Assembly: GCF_000224335.1 (NCBI RefSeq)
Contig: NZ_AFXZ01000037.1
Span: 1 to 55,295 of the forward strand
DNA: 55,295 bases
Reading direction: 5' to 3'
From: Bizionia argentinensis JUB59
Lineage (GTDB): Bacteria > Bacteroidota > Bacteroidia > Flavobacteriales > Flavobacteriaceae
The position numbers were made by a program, and so were the translations under genes. Below are positions 33,101-41,630 of the stretch, in pieces. Positions within the stretch are counted from its first letter, which is position 1. Each line of letters begins with the position of its first letter. The notes under the pieces are model-generated. The model was not told the DNA's origin. It worked only from the letters and a program-made list of their open reading frames with translations, and ran no database searches.

Positions 33101-35010
33101 AAATTCCGAATATTGCTTTTATTTATCAATAAATTAGCGTGTAATTCAATACTGGCAATGGAAGCACAGCCAGTTGTATTGTCTTCTACACGGATGAAGA
33201 TAATTTGAAAATCTCGTACAGTGTTTGTGTAATTTGTAATATTAGAAATCGGGTTAGCGTCTGTTTGAGCATCTTCATTGGTTTCATGGAACGATGTGCT
33301 AACATTTATTAAGCCATCCAAAACATCGTCAATAATAGATGTTAAGTCGAAAATTTCAAAACCACCATCGTCTTGTGCACAAGCATCAATAGTATGAGTT
33401 TGGCTATCAATATCCGGACTATCTAAAACCCTTACACCCAAAGTTGTTGTGTTTCGACAGCCAGTTCTTGAGTCTACAACACTAACAAAAAGCAGATCGT
33501 TTTGTGTAATATTGGAATAGGGATTGGGAACGGCATTCTCACCACTTTCGGCATCGGTTTGATTATAATGATAAGTGGTTTCGAAATTTGGATTATCGCC
33601 AGTGATTTCTGTGTTTTTCACGGTCAAATCGATTAGCGTAAAACCATCACCGTTGCTGTCGTCACAGACTTCTAATAATGAAGGCGGGGTTATAGTTGGT
33701 AACGGGTTTACAATTAGGTTTAAAGTTCCAAAAGTTAAACAGCCATTGTCAACATCCAAAATACGTACATGGATTATTTGCGGGTTTGTTGTGTTTTTTG
33801 TGGGTGTGGTTATAGGGAAACTACCGACATGCGCATTATTGGTATTATAATGATATGAAATAGTGTAATTCCCGCTTGGAACGGCTGCCAAAACCTCTGA
33901 ATCTTTTATTGATAAATCGAAGGTCTCAACACCATTATTACTAACGTCGTCACAAACTATAAAATCAGGAATATACTCCACCGCTCGTTCCGAATTTAAA
34001 GTAATTGAAATCGTATCTTCAATTTCACAAATAGTATTGTTTATAGGAATTGAGATAGTAACGGTGTAAATACCTGAAGAATTTACTATTAAGGTTGAAC
34101 TGTTTTCTCCAATTAGTGGTGTGCCATTTTCTAACCATGTGTAAGTTGCTAAAGAATTTTGAATGTTACCGTCTAAAGTAACGCTATTAGCACAGGTTGT
34201 AATATCAGGACCTAGATCTACAGAAGAATTAAAGCTATTGCCTTCAATGAAAACAGCGGAATCGAAGTTTTCATCACGTTGATCGGCAATAACTAATTTT
34301 ATATGATACTTTACGTTAGGCTGGATAATTGCCGATGCCGTTAAAACTATTGTTCTTCCATTAAAATTGGTGTCACCTAAATTGTAGCCATCAAAATATT
34401 GTTCGTTTTCTGCAGGACAAAACCCTACAATTTCCTCATGAATAGTACTCGTGTTAACGGGTATAATAGTTCCTGGAATTAAAGCGACATTAATATAAGG
34501 ATCTGATGTACCAGCTTCTTTGATCAGGAATGCAAATCCATCGGAATATTGACAAGGATAATTATCGAAATACTCCTCTGAAGCTAGAATATAGTTAAAC
34601 TGAACTTGGTTAGAAATGGATTTAAAATCAAACTCGATAGACGTGGCATTTAATGTATTGGTAAGTCCTAAAGCAGTTTCTAAATCAGGATCAGTGAGCC
34701 AATCCACATCGCCGTCATTTAATGGGGTTGTATTGATGGAATTTCCCGCAGATACGGCCGCTCCTGTAGATAAAAGAATACCATTTGCAAAAGGGAATGA
34801 GGAGTCACCACGGTCAAAATAACCAAAACTATTAATGTTATTAATGGTTCCGTTTATAATTGATTGTACATTAGAAATTTCTACACAGCCTTCAATTAAA
34901 CGGTCTTCAATAAGTTCTTTTGCCGTAAATGTATCGTTAATAGATATATTTTGTGCAAACCCATTATTAATAAAGGTTGCTAACAAACAGACGAAGAATA
35001 AATACTTCAT
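30187..35010 (-). CDS. large T9SS type B surface protein with about 11 internal repeats
   Basis: A 1607-residue secreted protein. The signal peptide (1-19, ending NGFAQ) is followed by a choice-of-anchor L domain at about 25-260 (NGILLSTGAAVSAGNS, LASEEYFDNYPCQYSDGFAF). A short Ig/PKD-like stretch comes next. About eleven repeats of roughly 90 residues then run from about 350 to 1340, each opening with a C-D-D or similar motif and FDL, continuing with xPQxIxVRVxN and closing with a conserved Cys and a beta strand. Two PKD-like strand blocks lead to the C-terminal gliding-motility domain (FFTPNNDGQNDTWHI to RHFTLKR), the T9SS type B sorting signal. It should be attached to or released from the outer membrane, likely as an adhesin. 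Confidence 0.93.
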   Translation of the reverse strand: MKYLFFVCLLATFINNGFAQNISINDTFTAKELIEDRLIEGCVEISNVQSIINGTINNINSFGYFDRGDSSFPFANGILLSTGAAVSAGNSINTTPLNDGDVDWLTDPDLETALGLTNTLNATSIEFDFKSISNQVQFNYILASEEYFDNYPCQYSDGFAFLIKEAGTSDPYINVALIPGTIIPVNTSTIHEEIVGFCPAENEQYFDGYNLGDTNFNGRTIVLTASAIIQPNVKYHIKLVIADQRDENFDSAVFIEGNSFNSSVDLGPDITTCANSVTLDGNIQNSLATYTWLENGTPLIGENSSTLIVNSSGIYTVTISIPINNTICEIEDTISITLNSERAVEYIPDFIVCDDVSNNGVETFDLSIKDSEVLAAVPSGNYTISYHYNTNNAHVGSFPITTPTKNTTNPQIIHVRILDVDNGCLTFGTLNLIVNPLPTITPPSLLEVCDDSNGDGFTLIDLTVKNTEITGDNPNFETTYHYNQTDAESGENAVPNPYSNITQNDLLFVSVVDSRTGCRNTTTLGVRVLDSPDIDSQTHTIDACAQDDGGFEIFDLTSIIDDVLDGLINVSTSFHETNEDAQTDANPISNITNYTNTVRDFQIIFIRVEDNTTGCASIASIELHANLLINKSNIRNFSLCDDASNDGIAIFNLENIANTITSGLIATTITFYKNATDQAAGTNPIATSTPYEVTQTPQKLFITLKNSYCSVGSEIDLIILPALNLPTLGSVTLCSSDDDTFTSVDLYSFNNYVLTGVPRGRINYFLSEENAMNNTNRLPRFYNNVSNPFVLYVRVQNASGCYDVQPLEVEVLPAPLSTKPSDEIICDDDQDGFSIINLEAKVSEIVSNTTNLSINFYRSLTEAENDYDRITNTTAYNADTQSIFTRIERISTGCFNIESFEIIVNTLPVFTTISDFNNCETDGDQIAEFIFEDKDADIINGQTGKRVIYFENATDALNNANSIDKTSVYENKSNPQLIHVRVENISDTSCFGLSTFFIEVGSVPIYNAPVNIFLCDDVSNDGQELFNLTAIQTQISAGSTDNLTITFYESFQDADNAENPIDLNYTNQTNPQQIFTRIENGTYCHGIAQFGLNVIKVPRVNQASKMINCDTDADGLSTFDLTVATLEVLDIRKDDILVTYHETVIDLADNINNIPNPQAYNNIINPQMVYIRVTNTVSKCYVMVPLELEVNLPPPLNLISNFPICNTVDNSFDLQETTEALIGNQENIELTFYISQTQAETAQNALNPNYNYSSYSDILYVRAENTLTSCFTISNFTLVVNPSPIAISPPNLETCDDDFDSMLIFDLSEQTLTILGGQNPADFVVSYFELEIEALENVNPISDLNYNAFHEQVIYVRVQNKATNCFNTTSFIIFVSRKPFVEISDQPVCIDNLPLVVSAATGFDTDTYLWSTNATSSEIEITEIGSYSITVKSQFGCITSETFNVIESESATIEFTETVDFSNPNNITVTISGIGDYVYILDDGEPQTSNVFYNVTIGPHTIEVYDLNGCASTMKDIVIIDAPLFFTPNNDGQNDTWHITGVNQIPGTIVYIFDRYGKLLKTLNHTSIGWDGTYNGANMPTDDYWFVAKVKKGEISFEVKRHFTLKR

Positions 35011-35587
35011 TTCTTCAAAATTGAAATTATAAAATTAAGAGACTAATTTTTTGTAAAATTATTAATAAAAACCAGATGAAATACGAAGTTATTCGCTGAA
35101 ACGCTGGTTTGTGTCAAGTTGCAGGTTTAGGGGTAAGTTGAAATCGTTTAAACGAAGTTTCTATAAACAGGTTTCAGGTTCTAATTTATAGTCTTCATTT
35201 ATAGGTCTTCATGGGTTTTTTATGCCAAGGAATATTATTGTCACTTTCAAAAAGGTGTGTTCCTCAGTAATTCTAATTTTTAAAATAATATATCATTATT
35301 ACTCATCAAATCAATCGTTATAACCGCTTTAATTCTTAATAGATACTGGAAGAATATAAGACTGATGGTTAACAACTGATCTACTAAATTTATGAAAAAG
35401 AAAGCACAATTCCATTTTTACGCGAATATATATTTATTGAGAACAAGACGTGTTTTAATAAACCATATAAATATTTCAATTGGAGTAATCTCCTAAAGAA
35501 GTATTGTATGCACTAAATGGAATATCGTATAAACGGATAATTGGTGAAGTGAATTGATGTTATAGTTTAAAAATAGAATTCTAAATT
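35011..35587. other. 577-base interval between the two T9SS genes
   Basis: No ORF, terminator or repeat stands out in this AT-rich stretch. It should contain the promoter of the 1607-residue protein gene. Confidence 0.5.
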
Positions 35588-38065
35588 TTAGCGTTTTAAG
35601 GTAAAGTGACTTTTAAATATTCTACCATCTTGTAACTTTACCGAAAACCAATAATCGTCATTTGGTAAGGTTTGGCCATTGTACGAGCCGTCCCATCCAT
35701 TGCCTGTAGGGTTTAGTTCTTTTAATAATTTACCGTAGCGATCAAAGATTAATATACGAGAATTCGGTTGAAAATGCTCTGATATTCCTTTAATATTCCA
35801 GGTGTCATTTGCGCCATCGCCATTTGGTGTAAAGAATTTTGGAAAGCCTATTACAGAAACCATGGAATTCACTAAACCACAATTATTTTTAATATCACGA
35901 ACGCTAGCTGTGTAAATTCCAGGTGAAACGTTAGTAAATTCATTACTCGTTTGATAATCTGCAAATAATGATCCTGCAGCATCAAAAAGGGCAAATTCAT
36001 ATTCGCCTTCACCAGTAGCGATAACGATTATTGTGTTATTGTCTTGTTGTCCATCTTGGACGTTAATAGTTTCAATAGTAGCAATATTTGAAGGTTCTAC
36101 AGTAATGAATCGCGTTTGAGTACAACCAGAACTATTAGTTGCCGTTACTGTATACGTACCAATTTCATTTATAGAAATACGGTTGGTTGTATCTCCAGAA
36201 GACCAAACGTATGTATAATTGCTAGGTGAATCGTTTACAATGCCAGCAGATAAAAGGATATTCTGCGGAAATGTGTTTAAACAATATAATACTGTTTCAT
36301 TAGGCGCTAATTTAGGTCTTGCAGTAACGGTTAAAGCTACTTCCCCAATACCATAACAAGCGTTATTATTTTCAGCACGAGAATATATAACTTGATTATA
36401 AGGCGTTAAGTTGGCGTATGGTGTTATTAATGGATTTTGTTCCAATAATGCATCTTTATAGGTATCATAATAAGTTATAGGAAAGGCTACATTATTGTCC
36501 TGTTGAATAGCAGTTGTAATCGTATTTAAATCGAAAGTATGAATTCCGTCTTCGGCGTCTATATCCTCACAGACTTCAGGTGCTTGGTAGTTGTTTATTT
36601 GTGTGGTACTGACTTCTAAAGATAATTCTGCCACGCTAAAACATAGCGTCGTGTTATCAATAATTTTGGCAAAAACTATTTGAGGGTTGGATGTATTTAT
36701 ATAACCTAATGCATCTAGCATATTGGAACCATTTTCAACATCGCTTTGGTTTGTATAATATTCAATTGAAGCAATTGTTGAATTTACTGATAAAGCATCG
36801 AAAGCTTCATCCAAATTAAAAGCGGTTCTACCGTCCTTATTGCCATCCTCATCACATTGAAGCAAGCTACTATTAGAAGCTAGTGGTAAGAGGTTAACAA
36901 TTAGATTAAACGATGTGGTACTATAACAGCTTGTTTCTAATACATTCTCGATTCTTACAAAAATTCCTTCTTGAAAAGGGGTTTGGTTGTAATAGCTGTC
37001 TGGATGTGGATTTGTGCCAGTATCTGCATCTACTTGGGAATTGTGATAAGAAATATTTAATTCAGAAGCGCTCTGTCCGTTTAAAATTTCTTCATCTTTT
37101 GATGCTAAATCGAAAATAATTTGACCATTAGAAGCATCACCATCATCAAAATTATCACATAAATTATAGTCTGAAGGAACACTGAAGTCGGGACCAGGAG
37201 AGACAGTAAGTTTAAAAGGAATTATTTCGAAACATCCCGTATTATCATTGGTTATTTTAGCATAAACTTCTTGAGGATTAATGATGTTTGTAAACAATCC
37301 CGTGATAGGGTTGACATTGATATTGGCATCACTTTCAGAAATGAAGTAGTCTACGCTAACATTCATTTGACTTCCTATAATTTGTTTAGTGTTAACACTT
37401 AAATCAAAAGTTGTTTGACCATCAGTTTTAGGCGTAATCATATCACAGTTTTCTAAATTCAGAGTATTAGTTCCTGGGATATTGCTAGCTTCATTTGTGG
37501 GAGGACTTGCAAATTGAGCAGTTCCAATCCATTCTAAATTAAACGAGCTGTTACCAATTGGCCTATCTATTACAATAAAATAAGTTTCTCCGGCAGTAAC
37601 AGTCAACCATTCTACAAAACTATCACCTACGGGACCAGGTCCACCGCTAGTTAAATTTGATGGCGTATCTCTCATTCCTGTTAAATTATTTCCTTGATTT
37701 GCTGCTTGCGGATTGGTTGTTGAACAGCGAATGGCAGGACTTAAATTACCACAAACCGAATTAGGGCCAAATACGAAAAAATCGTAATCTTCATTGATAT
37801 CGGTACTATTAGGTGTAAGTATAAAACCTAAAGTTCCATCAGTTACCAGCGTAACCTTTAGCCATAGACTATTATGTTCTTCGCTGTCGCAGTTGTTTAA
37901 ACCCGTAAGCTCTTGCATGCCCACTCCACCAACATTTAAGTTAATTTCAGAGTTTCCACAAACGATAATGGCGTCAACACAATCTGTAGGAGCCTGTGCG
38001 TTTGAATTATATGTGATCAAATATATAAAAAACAAGCAAACTTTTAATTTTAAAAAACTTTTCAA
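35588..38065 (-). CDS. T9SS type B surface protein with about 4 internal repeats
   Basis: An 825-residue paralogue of the neighbouring 1607-residue protein. A signal peptide (about 1-25, ending NSNAQA) is followed by a domain with CGNSEINLNVGGVG and an FIVIDRPIGNSSF strand, of a type frequent in Bacteroidota surface proteins (about 28-190). About four repeats of the C-D/FDL/VRIEN type follow, then PKD-like strands and the T9SS C-terminal domain (FFTPNGDGANDTWNI to SHFTLKR). The start is a TTG at 38065; no ATG is in frame nearby and the signal peptide begins there. The sequence just upstream is the fossil end of a third such gene. Confidence 0.92.
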   Translation of the reverse strand: MKSFLKLKVCLFFIYLITYNSNAQAPTDCVDAIIVCGNSEINLNVGGVGMQELTGLNNCDSEEHNSLWLKVTLVTDGTLGFILTPNSTDINEDYDFFVFGPNSVCGNLSPAIRCSTTNPQAANQGNNLTGMRDTPSNLTSGGPGPVGDSFVEWLTVTAGETYFIVIDRPIGNSSFNLEWIGTAQFASPPTNEASNIPGTNTLNLENCDMITPKTDGQTTFDLSVNTKQIIGSQMNVSVDYFISESDANINVNPITGLFTNIINPQEVYAKITNDNTGCFEIIPFKLTVSPGPDFSVPSDYNLCDNFDDGDASNGQIIFDLASKDEEILNGQSASELNISYHNSQVDADTGTNPHPDSYYNQTPFQEGIFVRIENVLETSCYSTTSFNLIVNLLPLASNSSLLQCDEDGNKDGRTAFNLDEAFDALSVNSTIASIEYYTNQSDVENGSNMLDALGYINTSNPQIVFAKIIDNTTLCFSVAELSLEVSTTQINNYQAPEVCEDIDAEDGIHTFDLNTITTAIQQDNNVAFPITYYDTYKDALLEQNPLITPYANLTPYNQVIYSRAENNNACYGIGEVALTVTARPKLAPNETVLYCLNTFPQNILLSAGIVNDSPSNYTYVWSSGDTTNRISINEIGTYTVTATNSSGCTQTRFITVEPSNIATIETINVQDGQQDNNTIIVIATGEGEYEFALFDAAGSLFADYQTSNEFTNVSPGIYTASVRDIKNNCGLVNSMVSVIGFPKFFTPNGDGANDTWNIKGISEHFQPNSRILIFDRYGKLLKELNPTGNGWDGSYNGQTLPNDDYWFSVKLQDGRIFKSHFTLKR

Positions 38066-38148
38066 ATAAGTAACGTTTTAGAGTGAAATGACTTATAACA
38101 TAGGACTATCTTGTAATTGTCCAGACAACTAGAGTCGTCAATGGCATC
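38062..38148 (-). pseudogene. fossil 3' end of a third T9SS type B gene
   Basis: This stretch aligns on the minus strand with the last 75-80 bases of the 35588-38065 gene. A central ATCTTGTAA block on the plus strand is identical, TAAAACG near the end is shared, and the remaining differences are mostly transitions with a few single-base gaps. The matching part covers the DDYWF to SHFTLKR end of the sorting domain. The frame is shifted: the 29 codons now open read AIDDSSCLDNYKIVLCYKS and end at a TGA overlapping the TTG start of the next gene. The rest of the fossil gene is gone; an ABC permease gene begins within about 15 bases on the far side. Confidence 0.65.
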
Positions 38149-38160
38149 TACAATAGAAAA

Positions 38161-38988
38161 TTATAGATCGCGCTTTTTTAACAATTTTAAAGATAAAAAC
38201 ACAAGTATAGCTATCCAAGCTAAAACAATAGCAATTTCATACCAATGAACGGCGTAATCGTAAGCTAAATCAGCCTTATCTGGAAATTTAGTTATCATAA
38301 GACGTTGAAATGGTTGATCTATTAAATTGTACATGGATTCTAAAGGTAAGAAACCCTTAACTTTAAAAGCAGCTTCGGAGGATCCAAGTATATTATAGGC
38401 GCCCCAATATATTAACCATTCTACAATATATAGTACGAATAAAAAGGCTAATGCAAATGCAGATCTTTTTAATAACATAGCGAAAAATAAGCAAAGCGTA
38501 AAAAATCCAACAAGCTTAATAAAGTAAGCAAGTAAAAATTCCGTTTCTCTAAAGATTATACTCGCTTCTGTATAGCTAGAATAGTATAAACCGATAAAAA
38601 ATGAGGCAACCGCAATTAAAACAGTGGCAACTAGGGAGAAAAATATAATGGTGTAAAACTTGGATAAAATAAATTCCTTTTTACTTAAACCATCTATTAA
38701 ATTCTGTTTAATGGTTTTATTGCTGTATTCATTGCCAATCATACTAACAACCACAATTGCAAAGAAAAACTTGAAATAGGAAGCAAAGAAGGTTGTAATA
38801 TGCCAAATTATGGGGAAGTTAAAAATACCTAATTCACCTAATTCCATCGTGAAAAATCCGAAAAAATTAATTTTTATTGATGATAATATCAAAACCGTAA
38901 AGGGTAATATAAATGATATAAATATAAGGATTATATTGGTTCTGCTTAAAAGCAGTTTTTGTAGTTCTAAATTGACCAGTCGTAACAT
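38161..38988 (-). CDS. ABC-2 type permease
   Basis: A 275-residue membrane protein with six hydrophobic segments and an amphipathic N terminus (LRLVNLELQKLLLSRTN), the layout of BcrB/ABC-2 permeases. SMIGNEYSNKTIKQNLIDGLSK (about residues 82-103) is the coupling-helix region of this family. The partner ATPase ends 18 bases upstream on the same strand. The substrate is unknown; bacitracin- or lantibiotic-type exporters share this architecture. Confidence 0.88.
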   Translation of the reverse strand: MLRLVNLELQKLLLSRTNIILIFISFILPFTVLILSSIKINFFGFFTMELGELGIFNFPIIWHITTFFASYFKFFFAIVVVSMIGNEYSNKTIKQNLIDGLSKKEFILSKFYTIIFFSLVATVLIAVASFFIGLYYSSYTEASIIFRETEFLLAYFIKLVGFFTLCLFFAMLLKRSAFALAFLFVLYIVEWLIYWGAYNILGSSEAAFKVKGFLPLESMYNLIDQPFQRLMITKFPDKADLAYDYAVHWYEIAIVLAWIAILVFLSLKLLKKRDL

Positions 38989-39006
38989 GAAGTTGATTTT
39001 GTTGGG

Positions 39007-39903
39007 TTAGTTGTTGTCTGTTAGTTGCAAGAATTGTTCTTCGAGACTCTCTTTTCGTTTCACTAAATGGGTTAAAATAATTCCGTTTTCAAAAAGTAGT
39101 TTGTTAACGGTTTTAGCATCCATCGGTTCATCTAAAAAAGCAGTGATTAAATCGCCTTCAACTTTAATTTCACCAAACACTTTTTCTGTTTCTAGGAACT
39201 GTTGAAGCTTAATAGTGTTTTCCGCTTTCAGTTCTAAAAACCCATGACTAGATATCATTTCGTCCACACGACCGGAATATAATTTTTTTCCTTTGCTTAA
39301 AACTACAACGTGCGAGCACACTTTCTCCACTTCGTCTAGTAAATGAGAAGCTAATAGAACGGTGGTTCCTTGACTTGCAATGAGTTGTATCAAACTTCTG
39401 ATTTGATGAATACCTTGCGGATCTAATCCGTTGGTGGGCTCATCTAAAATAAGAATTTCTGGATCGTTTAGTAATGCGGAAGCAATGGCTAAACGCTGTT
39501 TCATTCCTAAAGAAAAGGTTTGAAACTTGCTATCCCTTCTATCTAATAGTTTAACAAGTTCTAATTTCTCGTCAATTTTGCTATAATCAACACCTTTAAT
39601 TTTACAAACCAATTTTAGGTTTTGATACGCCGTCATATACGGATAAAAGTTAGGGCGTTCAATAATAGCACCTACTTTTTTAAGCGCATCGTGTGTTGAG
39701 GTGCTGCCACCAAACCAGCTAAAATCGCCAGAGGTTTTATTTACCACATTTAGAACAATGCCTAGCGTGGTAGATTTTCCGCTGCCATTAGGTCCTAAAA
39801 TCCCGTAGACATTACCTTTGTTAATGGTGAATGATAAATTATTTACAGCTGTGAGATAGCCAAATTTTTTGGTAAGATTATTAATATTAAGGATGGTTTC
39901 CAA
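39007..39903 (-). CDS. ABC transporter ATP-binding protein
   Basis: A 298-residue ATPase of the BcrA/DRA family. Walker A is GPNGSGKST (about residues 38-46), the signature FSLGMKQRLAIASAL (about 129-143), Walker B ILILDEPTNGLDP (about 150-162), and ASHLLDEVEKVCSH contains the switch histidine. A small C-terminal domain follows at about 215-298. It forms an exporter with the permease directly downstream. Confidence 0.92.
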   Translation of the reverse strand: METILNINNLTKKFGYLTAVNNLSFTINKGNVYGILGPNGSGKSTTLGIVLNVVNKTSGDFSWFGGSTSTHDALKKVGAIIERPNFYPYMTAYQNLKLVCKIKGVDYSKIDEKLELVKLLDRRDSKFQTFSLGMKQRLAIASALLNDPEILILDEPTNGLDPQGIHQIRSLIQLIASQGTTVLLASHLLDEVEKVCSHVVVLSKGKKLYSGRVDEMISSHGFLELKAENTIKLQQFLETEKVFGEIKVEGDLITAFLDEPMDAKTVNKLLFENGIILTHLVKRKESLEEQFLQLTDNN

Positions 39904-39975
39904 AATGGTCTTGGTTTTGATTATTGATTACATGTATGACGAATAACTCTCTAGTTTGTTACAGGCTAAAATAGA

Positions 39976-40002
39976 AAAAGCATTCGGTTAGGAATGCTTT
40001 TT
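39976..40002 (-). terminator. intrinsic terminator of the pRiA4b ORF-3-like gene
   Basis: AAAAAGCATTC and GAATGCTTTTT form an 11-bp stem around GGTTAG. On the minus strand it follows the end of the 40041-40559 gene and precedes the ABC ATPase, separating the two transcripts. Confidence 0.88.
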
Positions 40003-40040
40003 AATTTATTTATTACTTGTCTGTAAGATGAAAAGGAAGA

Positions 40041-40559
40041 TTAATTCCAATTTTCATCAAAATCTAAATTATCGTAATCATCGATATCTAAATCATCTTC
40101 AAACTCATCATTATAGTCGTCAAAATTTTCAGCTTCAAAGTTTTTTTCCGGAGCATTATCAGGTACTTGTCCGTGAACAAACATCAAGTTTGGATAATCT
40201 GCACCTTCAGATTCTTCAACAATTTCGGCAAGTTCTACTAAAAATGTCCACATGCTTAAAAAGTCGTATACATAGATCAATTTGGTTCTGGAGTCGCCAA
40301 CTACTTCATTTAAAGAAGTTTCACTCATGAGTTTTACAGGATTTAACCCTTCACTCATATCAAATAATGAAATTTCTTCACCTTGATTCCATTCGTCATC
40401 AGACACATAAAAAGAAGCCATTTCCAAACCGTCAAAACCAAAGGATTGGGTAATGGTGTTATGTAGGTCTTCCAAGGTATCAGTTTCACGAATTTCTAAA
40501 TCGCGTAAAATGTCCTTGTCCGTGTCGTTATCTAATATTATTCGAAATCTGTATATCAT
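40041..40559 (-). CDS. pRiA4b ORF-3 family protein with an acidic tail
   Basis: A 172-residue protein with the plasmid pRiA4b ORF-3 domain at about residues 1-140: MIYRFRIILDNDTDKDILRD opening, TLEDLHNTITQSFGFDGLEMASFY, and the YVYDFLSMWTFLVELAEI strand-helix near 95-112. The last 30 or so residues are almost all Asp, Glu, Asn, Tyr and Phe. The family is sometimes labelled an IS1096 TnpR passenger, but nothing mobile is nearby and the gene looks chromosomal. Its function is unknown. Confidence 0.82.
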   Translation of the reverse strand: MIYRFRIILDNDTDKDILRDLEIRETDTLEDLHNTITQSFGFDGLEMASFYVSDDEWNQGEEISLFDMSEGLNPVKLMSETSLNEVVGDSRTKLIYVYDFLSMWTFLVELAEIVEESEGADYPNLMFVHGQVPDNAPEKNFEAENFDDYNDEFEDDLDIDDYDNLDFDENWN

Positions 40560-40595
40560 AATCTTATTTATGGCGCAAAGGTAGTTATTTTAATA

Positions 40596-41609
40596 TTATT
40601 TGCTAAATCGGTGAAGCGTAAATGTCATAGCGGAAAGTAAGAAAAAAGCACCAATTTGATGTGCTACTCCTAGCCATAAGGGAACTGCATAAATGATGGT
40701 TAATACGCCTAATAAAAACTGAAAACCGACTAGAATTAATAGGGAATCAATACCGCTTCTTTGAAGTTTAGTGAGTGTCATTTCGCGCGCTTTAAACCAT
40801 AAAACAAATATAAAACCTACAACTAAATATGCTAAAGTTCTATGAATAAATTGAATACCGCTTGGGTTTTCAATTAGGTTTTTATAAAACGGATCTAAAA
40901 TATAAACGGTATAGTGCATAAACTCACCTTCATTCATAAGCGGCCAATGATTATGCAATAATCCCGCTTTTAAACCAGCTACAAAACCACCGTAAATAAT
41001 TTGAATCAAGAGAACCACATAACTTACAATGATGAGGTTTCTGAATTTTTTGTTTATCGGTTTTTTATTCGGATAAATTAAATCTAAAGCTACCCAAAGC
41101 GTAGCGCAAAATGTTAAGAATGCCGTTGTTAAATGCGCAGAAAGTCGGTAGTGACTCACATTAGGGTTATCTACCAAACCACTTTTTACCATAAACCAAC
41201 CTAGGAAACCTTGAAAAGCGCCTAAACTTAAAAGCACCAAACATTTTTTGATAGTTCTTTTTGTGAGTTGTTTTTTAAACAGAAAATATAAAAATGGAAT
41301 AATAAAAACCAATCCTATTACACGACCGATTACCCGATGAAACCATTCCCAGAAATAAATACTTTTAAAATCATCTAAAGTAAAATGTGAATGCAATTTT
41401 TGAAATTCAGGATATTGCTGATACAAAGCAAAAGCATCTTGCCATTCGGCATCATTTAATGGAGGAATAGTGCCAGTAATAAGTTTATAATCCGACATGG
41501 ATAATCCAGAATCCGTTAGTCGGGTGATACCACCAACAACCACCATGATAAAAATGAGTACGCAACCAGTAATTAGCCAATAAATGACGTTTTTGTTGTC
41601 TTTTTTCAT
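40596..41609 (-). CDS. ctaA: haem A synthase (COX15/CtaA family)
   Basis: A 337-residue inner-membrane protein with eight predicted helices. It oxidises the methyl group of haem O to make haem A for the terminal oxidase. Signatures are VVVGGITRLTDSGLSM (about residues 21-36), EWFHRVIGRVIGLVF with a haem-ligand His (about 88-102), HYRLSAHLTTAF (about 154-165), FIHRTLAYLVVGF and VAHQIGAFFL. It is of the proteobacterial/mitochondrial long type rather than the short Bacillus type. The gene lies between the pRiA4b-like and CCA-transferase genes on one strand. Confidence 0.93.
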   Translation of the reverse strand: MKKDNKNVIYWLITGCVLIFIMVVVGGITRLTDSGLSMSDYKLITGTIPPLNDAEWQDAFALYQQYPEFQKLHSHFTLDDFKSIYFWEWFHRVIGRVIGLVFIIPFLYFLFKKQLTKRTIKKCLVLLSLGAFQGFLGWFMVKSGLVDNPNVSHYRLSAHLTTAFLTFCATLWVALDLIYPNKKPINKKFRNLIIVSYVVLLIQIIYGGFVAGLKAGLLHNHWPLMNEGEFMHYTVYILDPFYKNLIENPSGIQFIHRTLAYLVVGFIFVLWFKAREMTLTKLQRSGIDSLLILVGFQFLLGVLTIIYAVPLWLGVAHQIGAFFLLSAMTFTLHRFSK

Positions 41610-41630
41610 GATTTATAAAGTTTTAATATT

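Noticed and set aside
40041-40559. Mobile element, because the family is sometimes labelled IS1096 TnpR passenger
   Set aside because: There is no transposase, terminal inverted repeat or target duplication near it, and both flanks are housekeeping genes.
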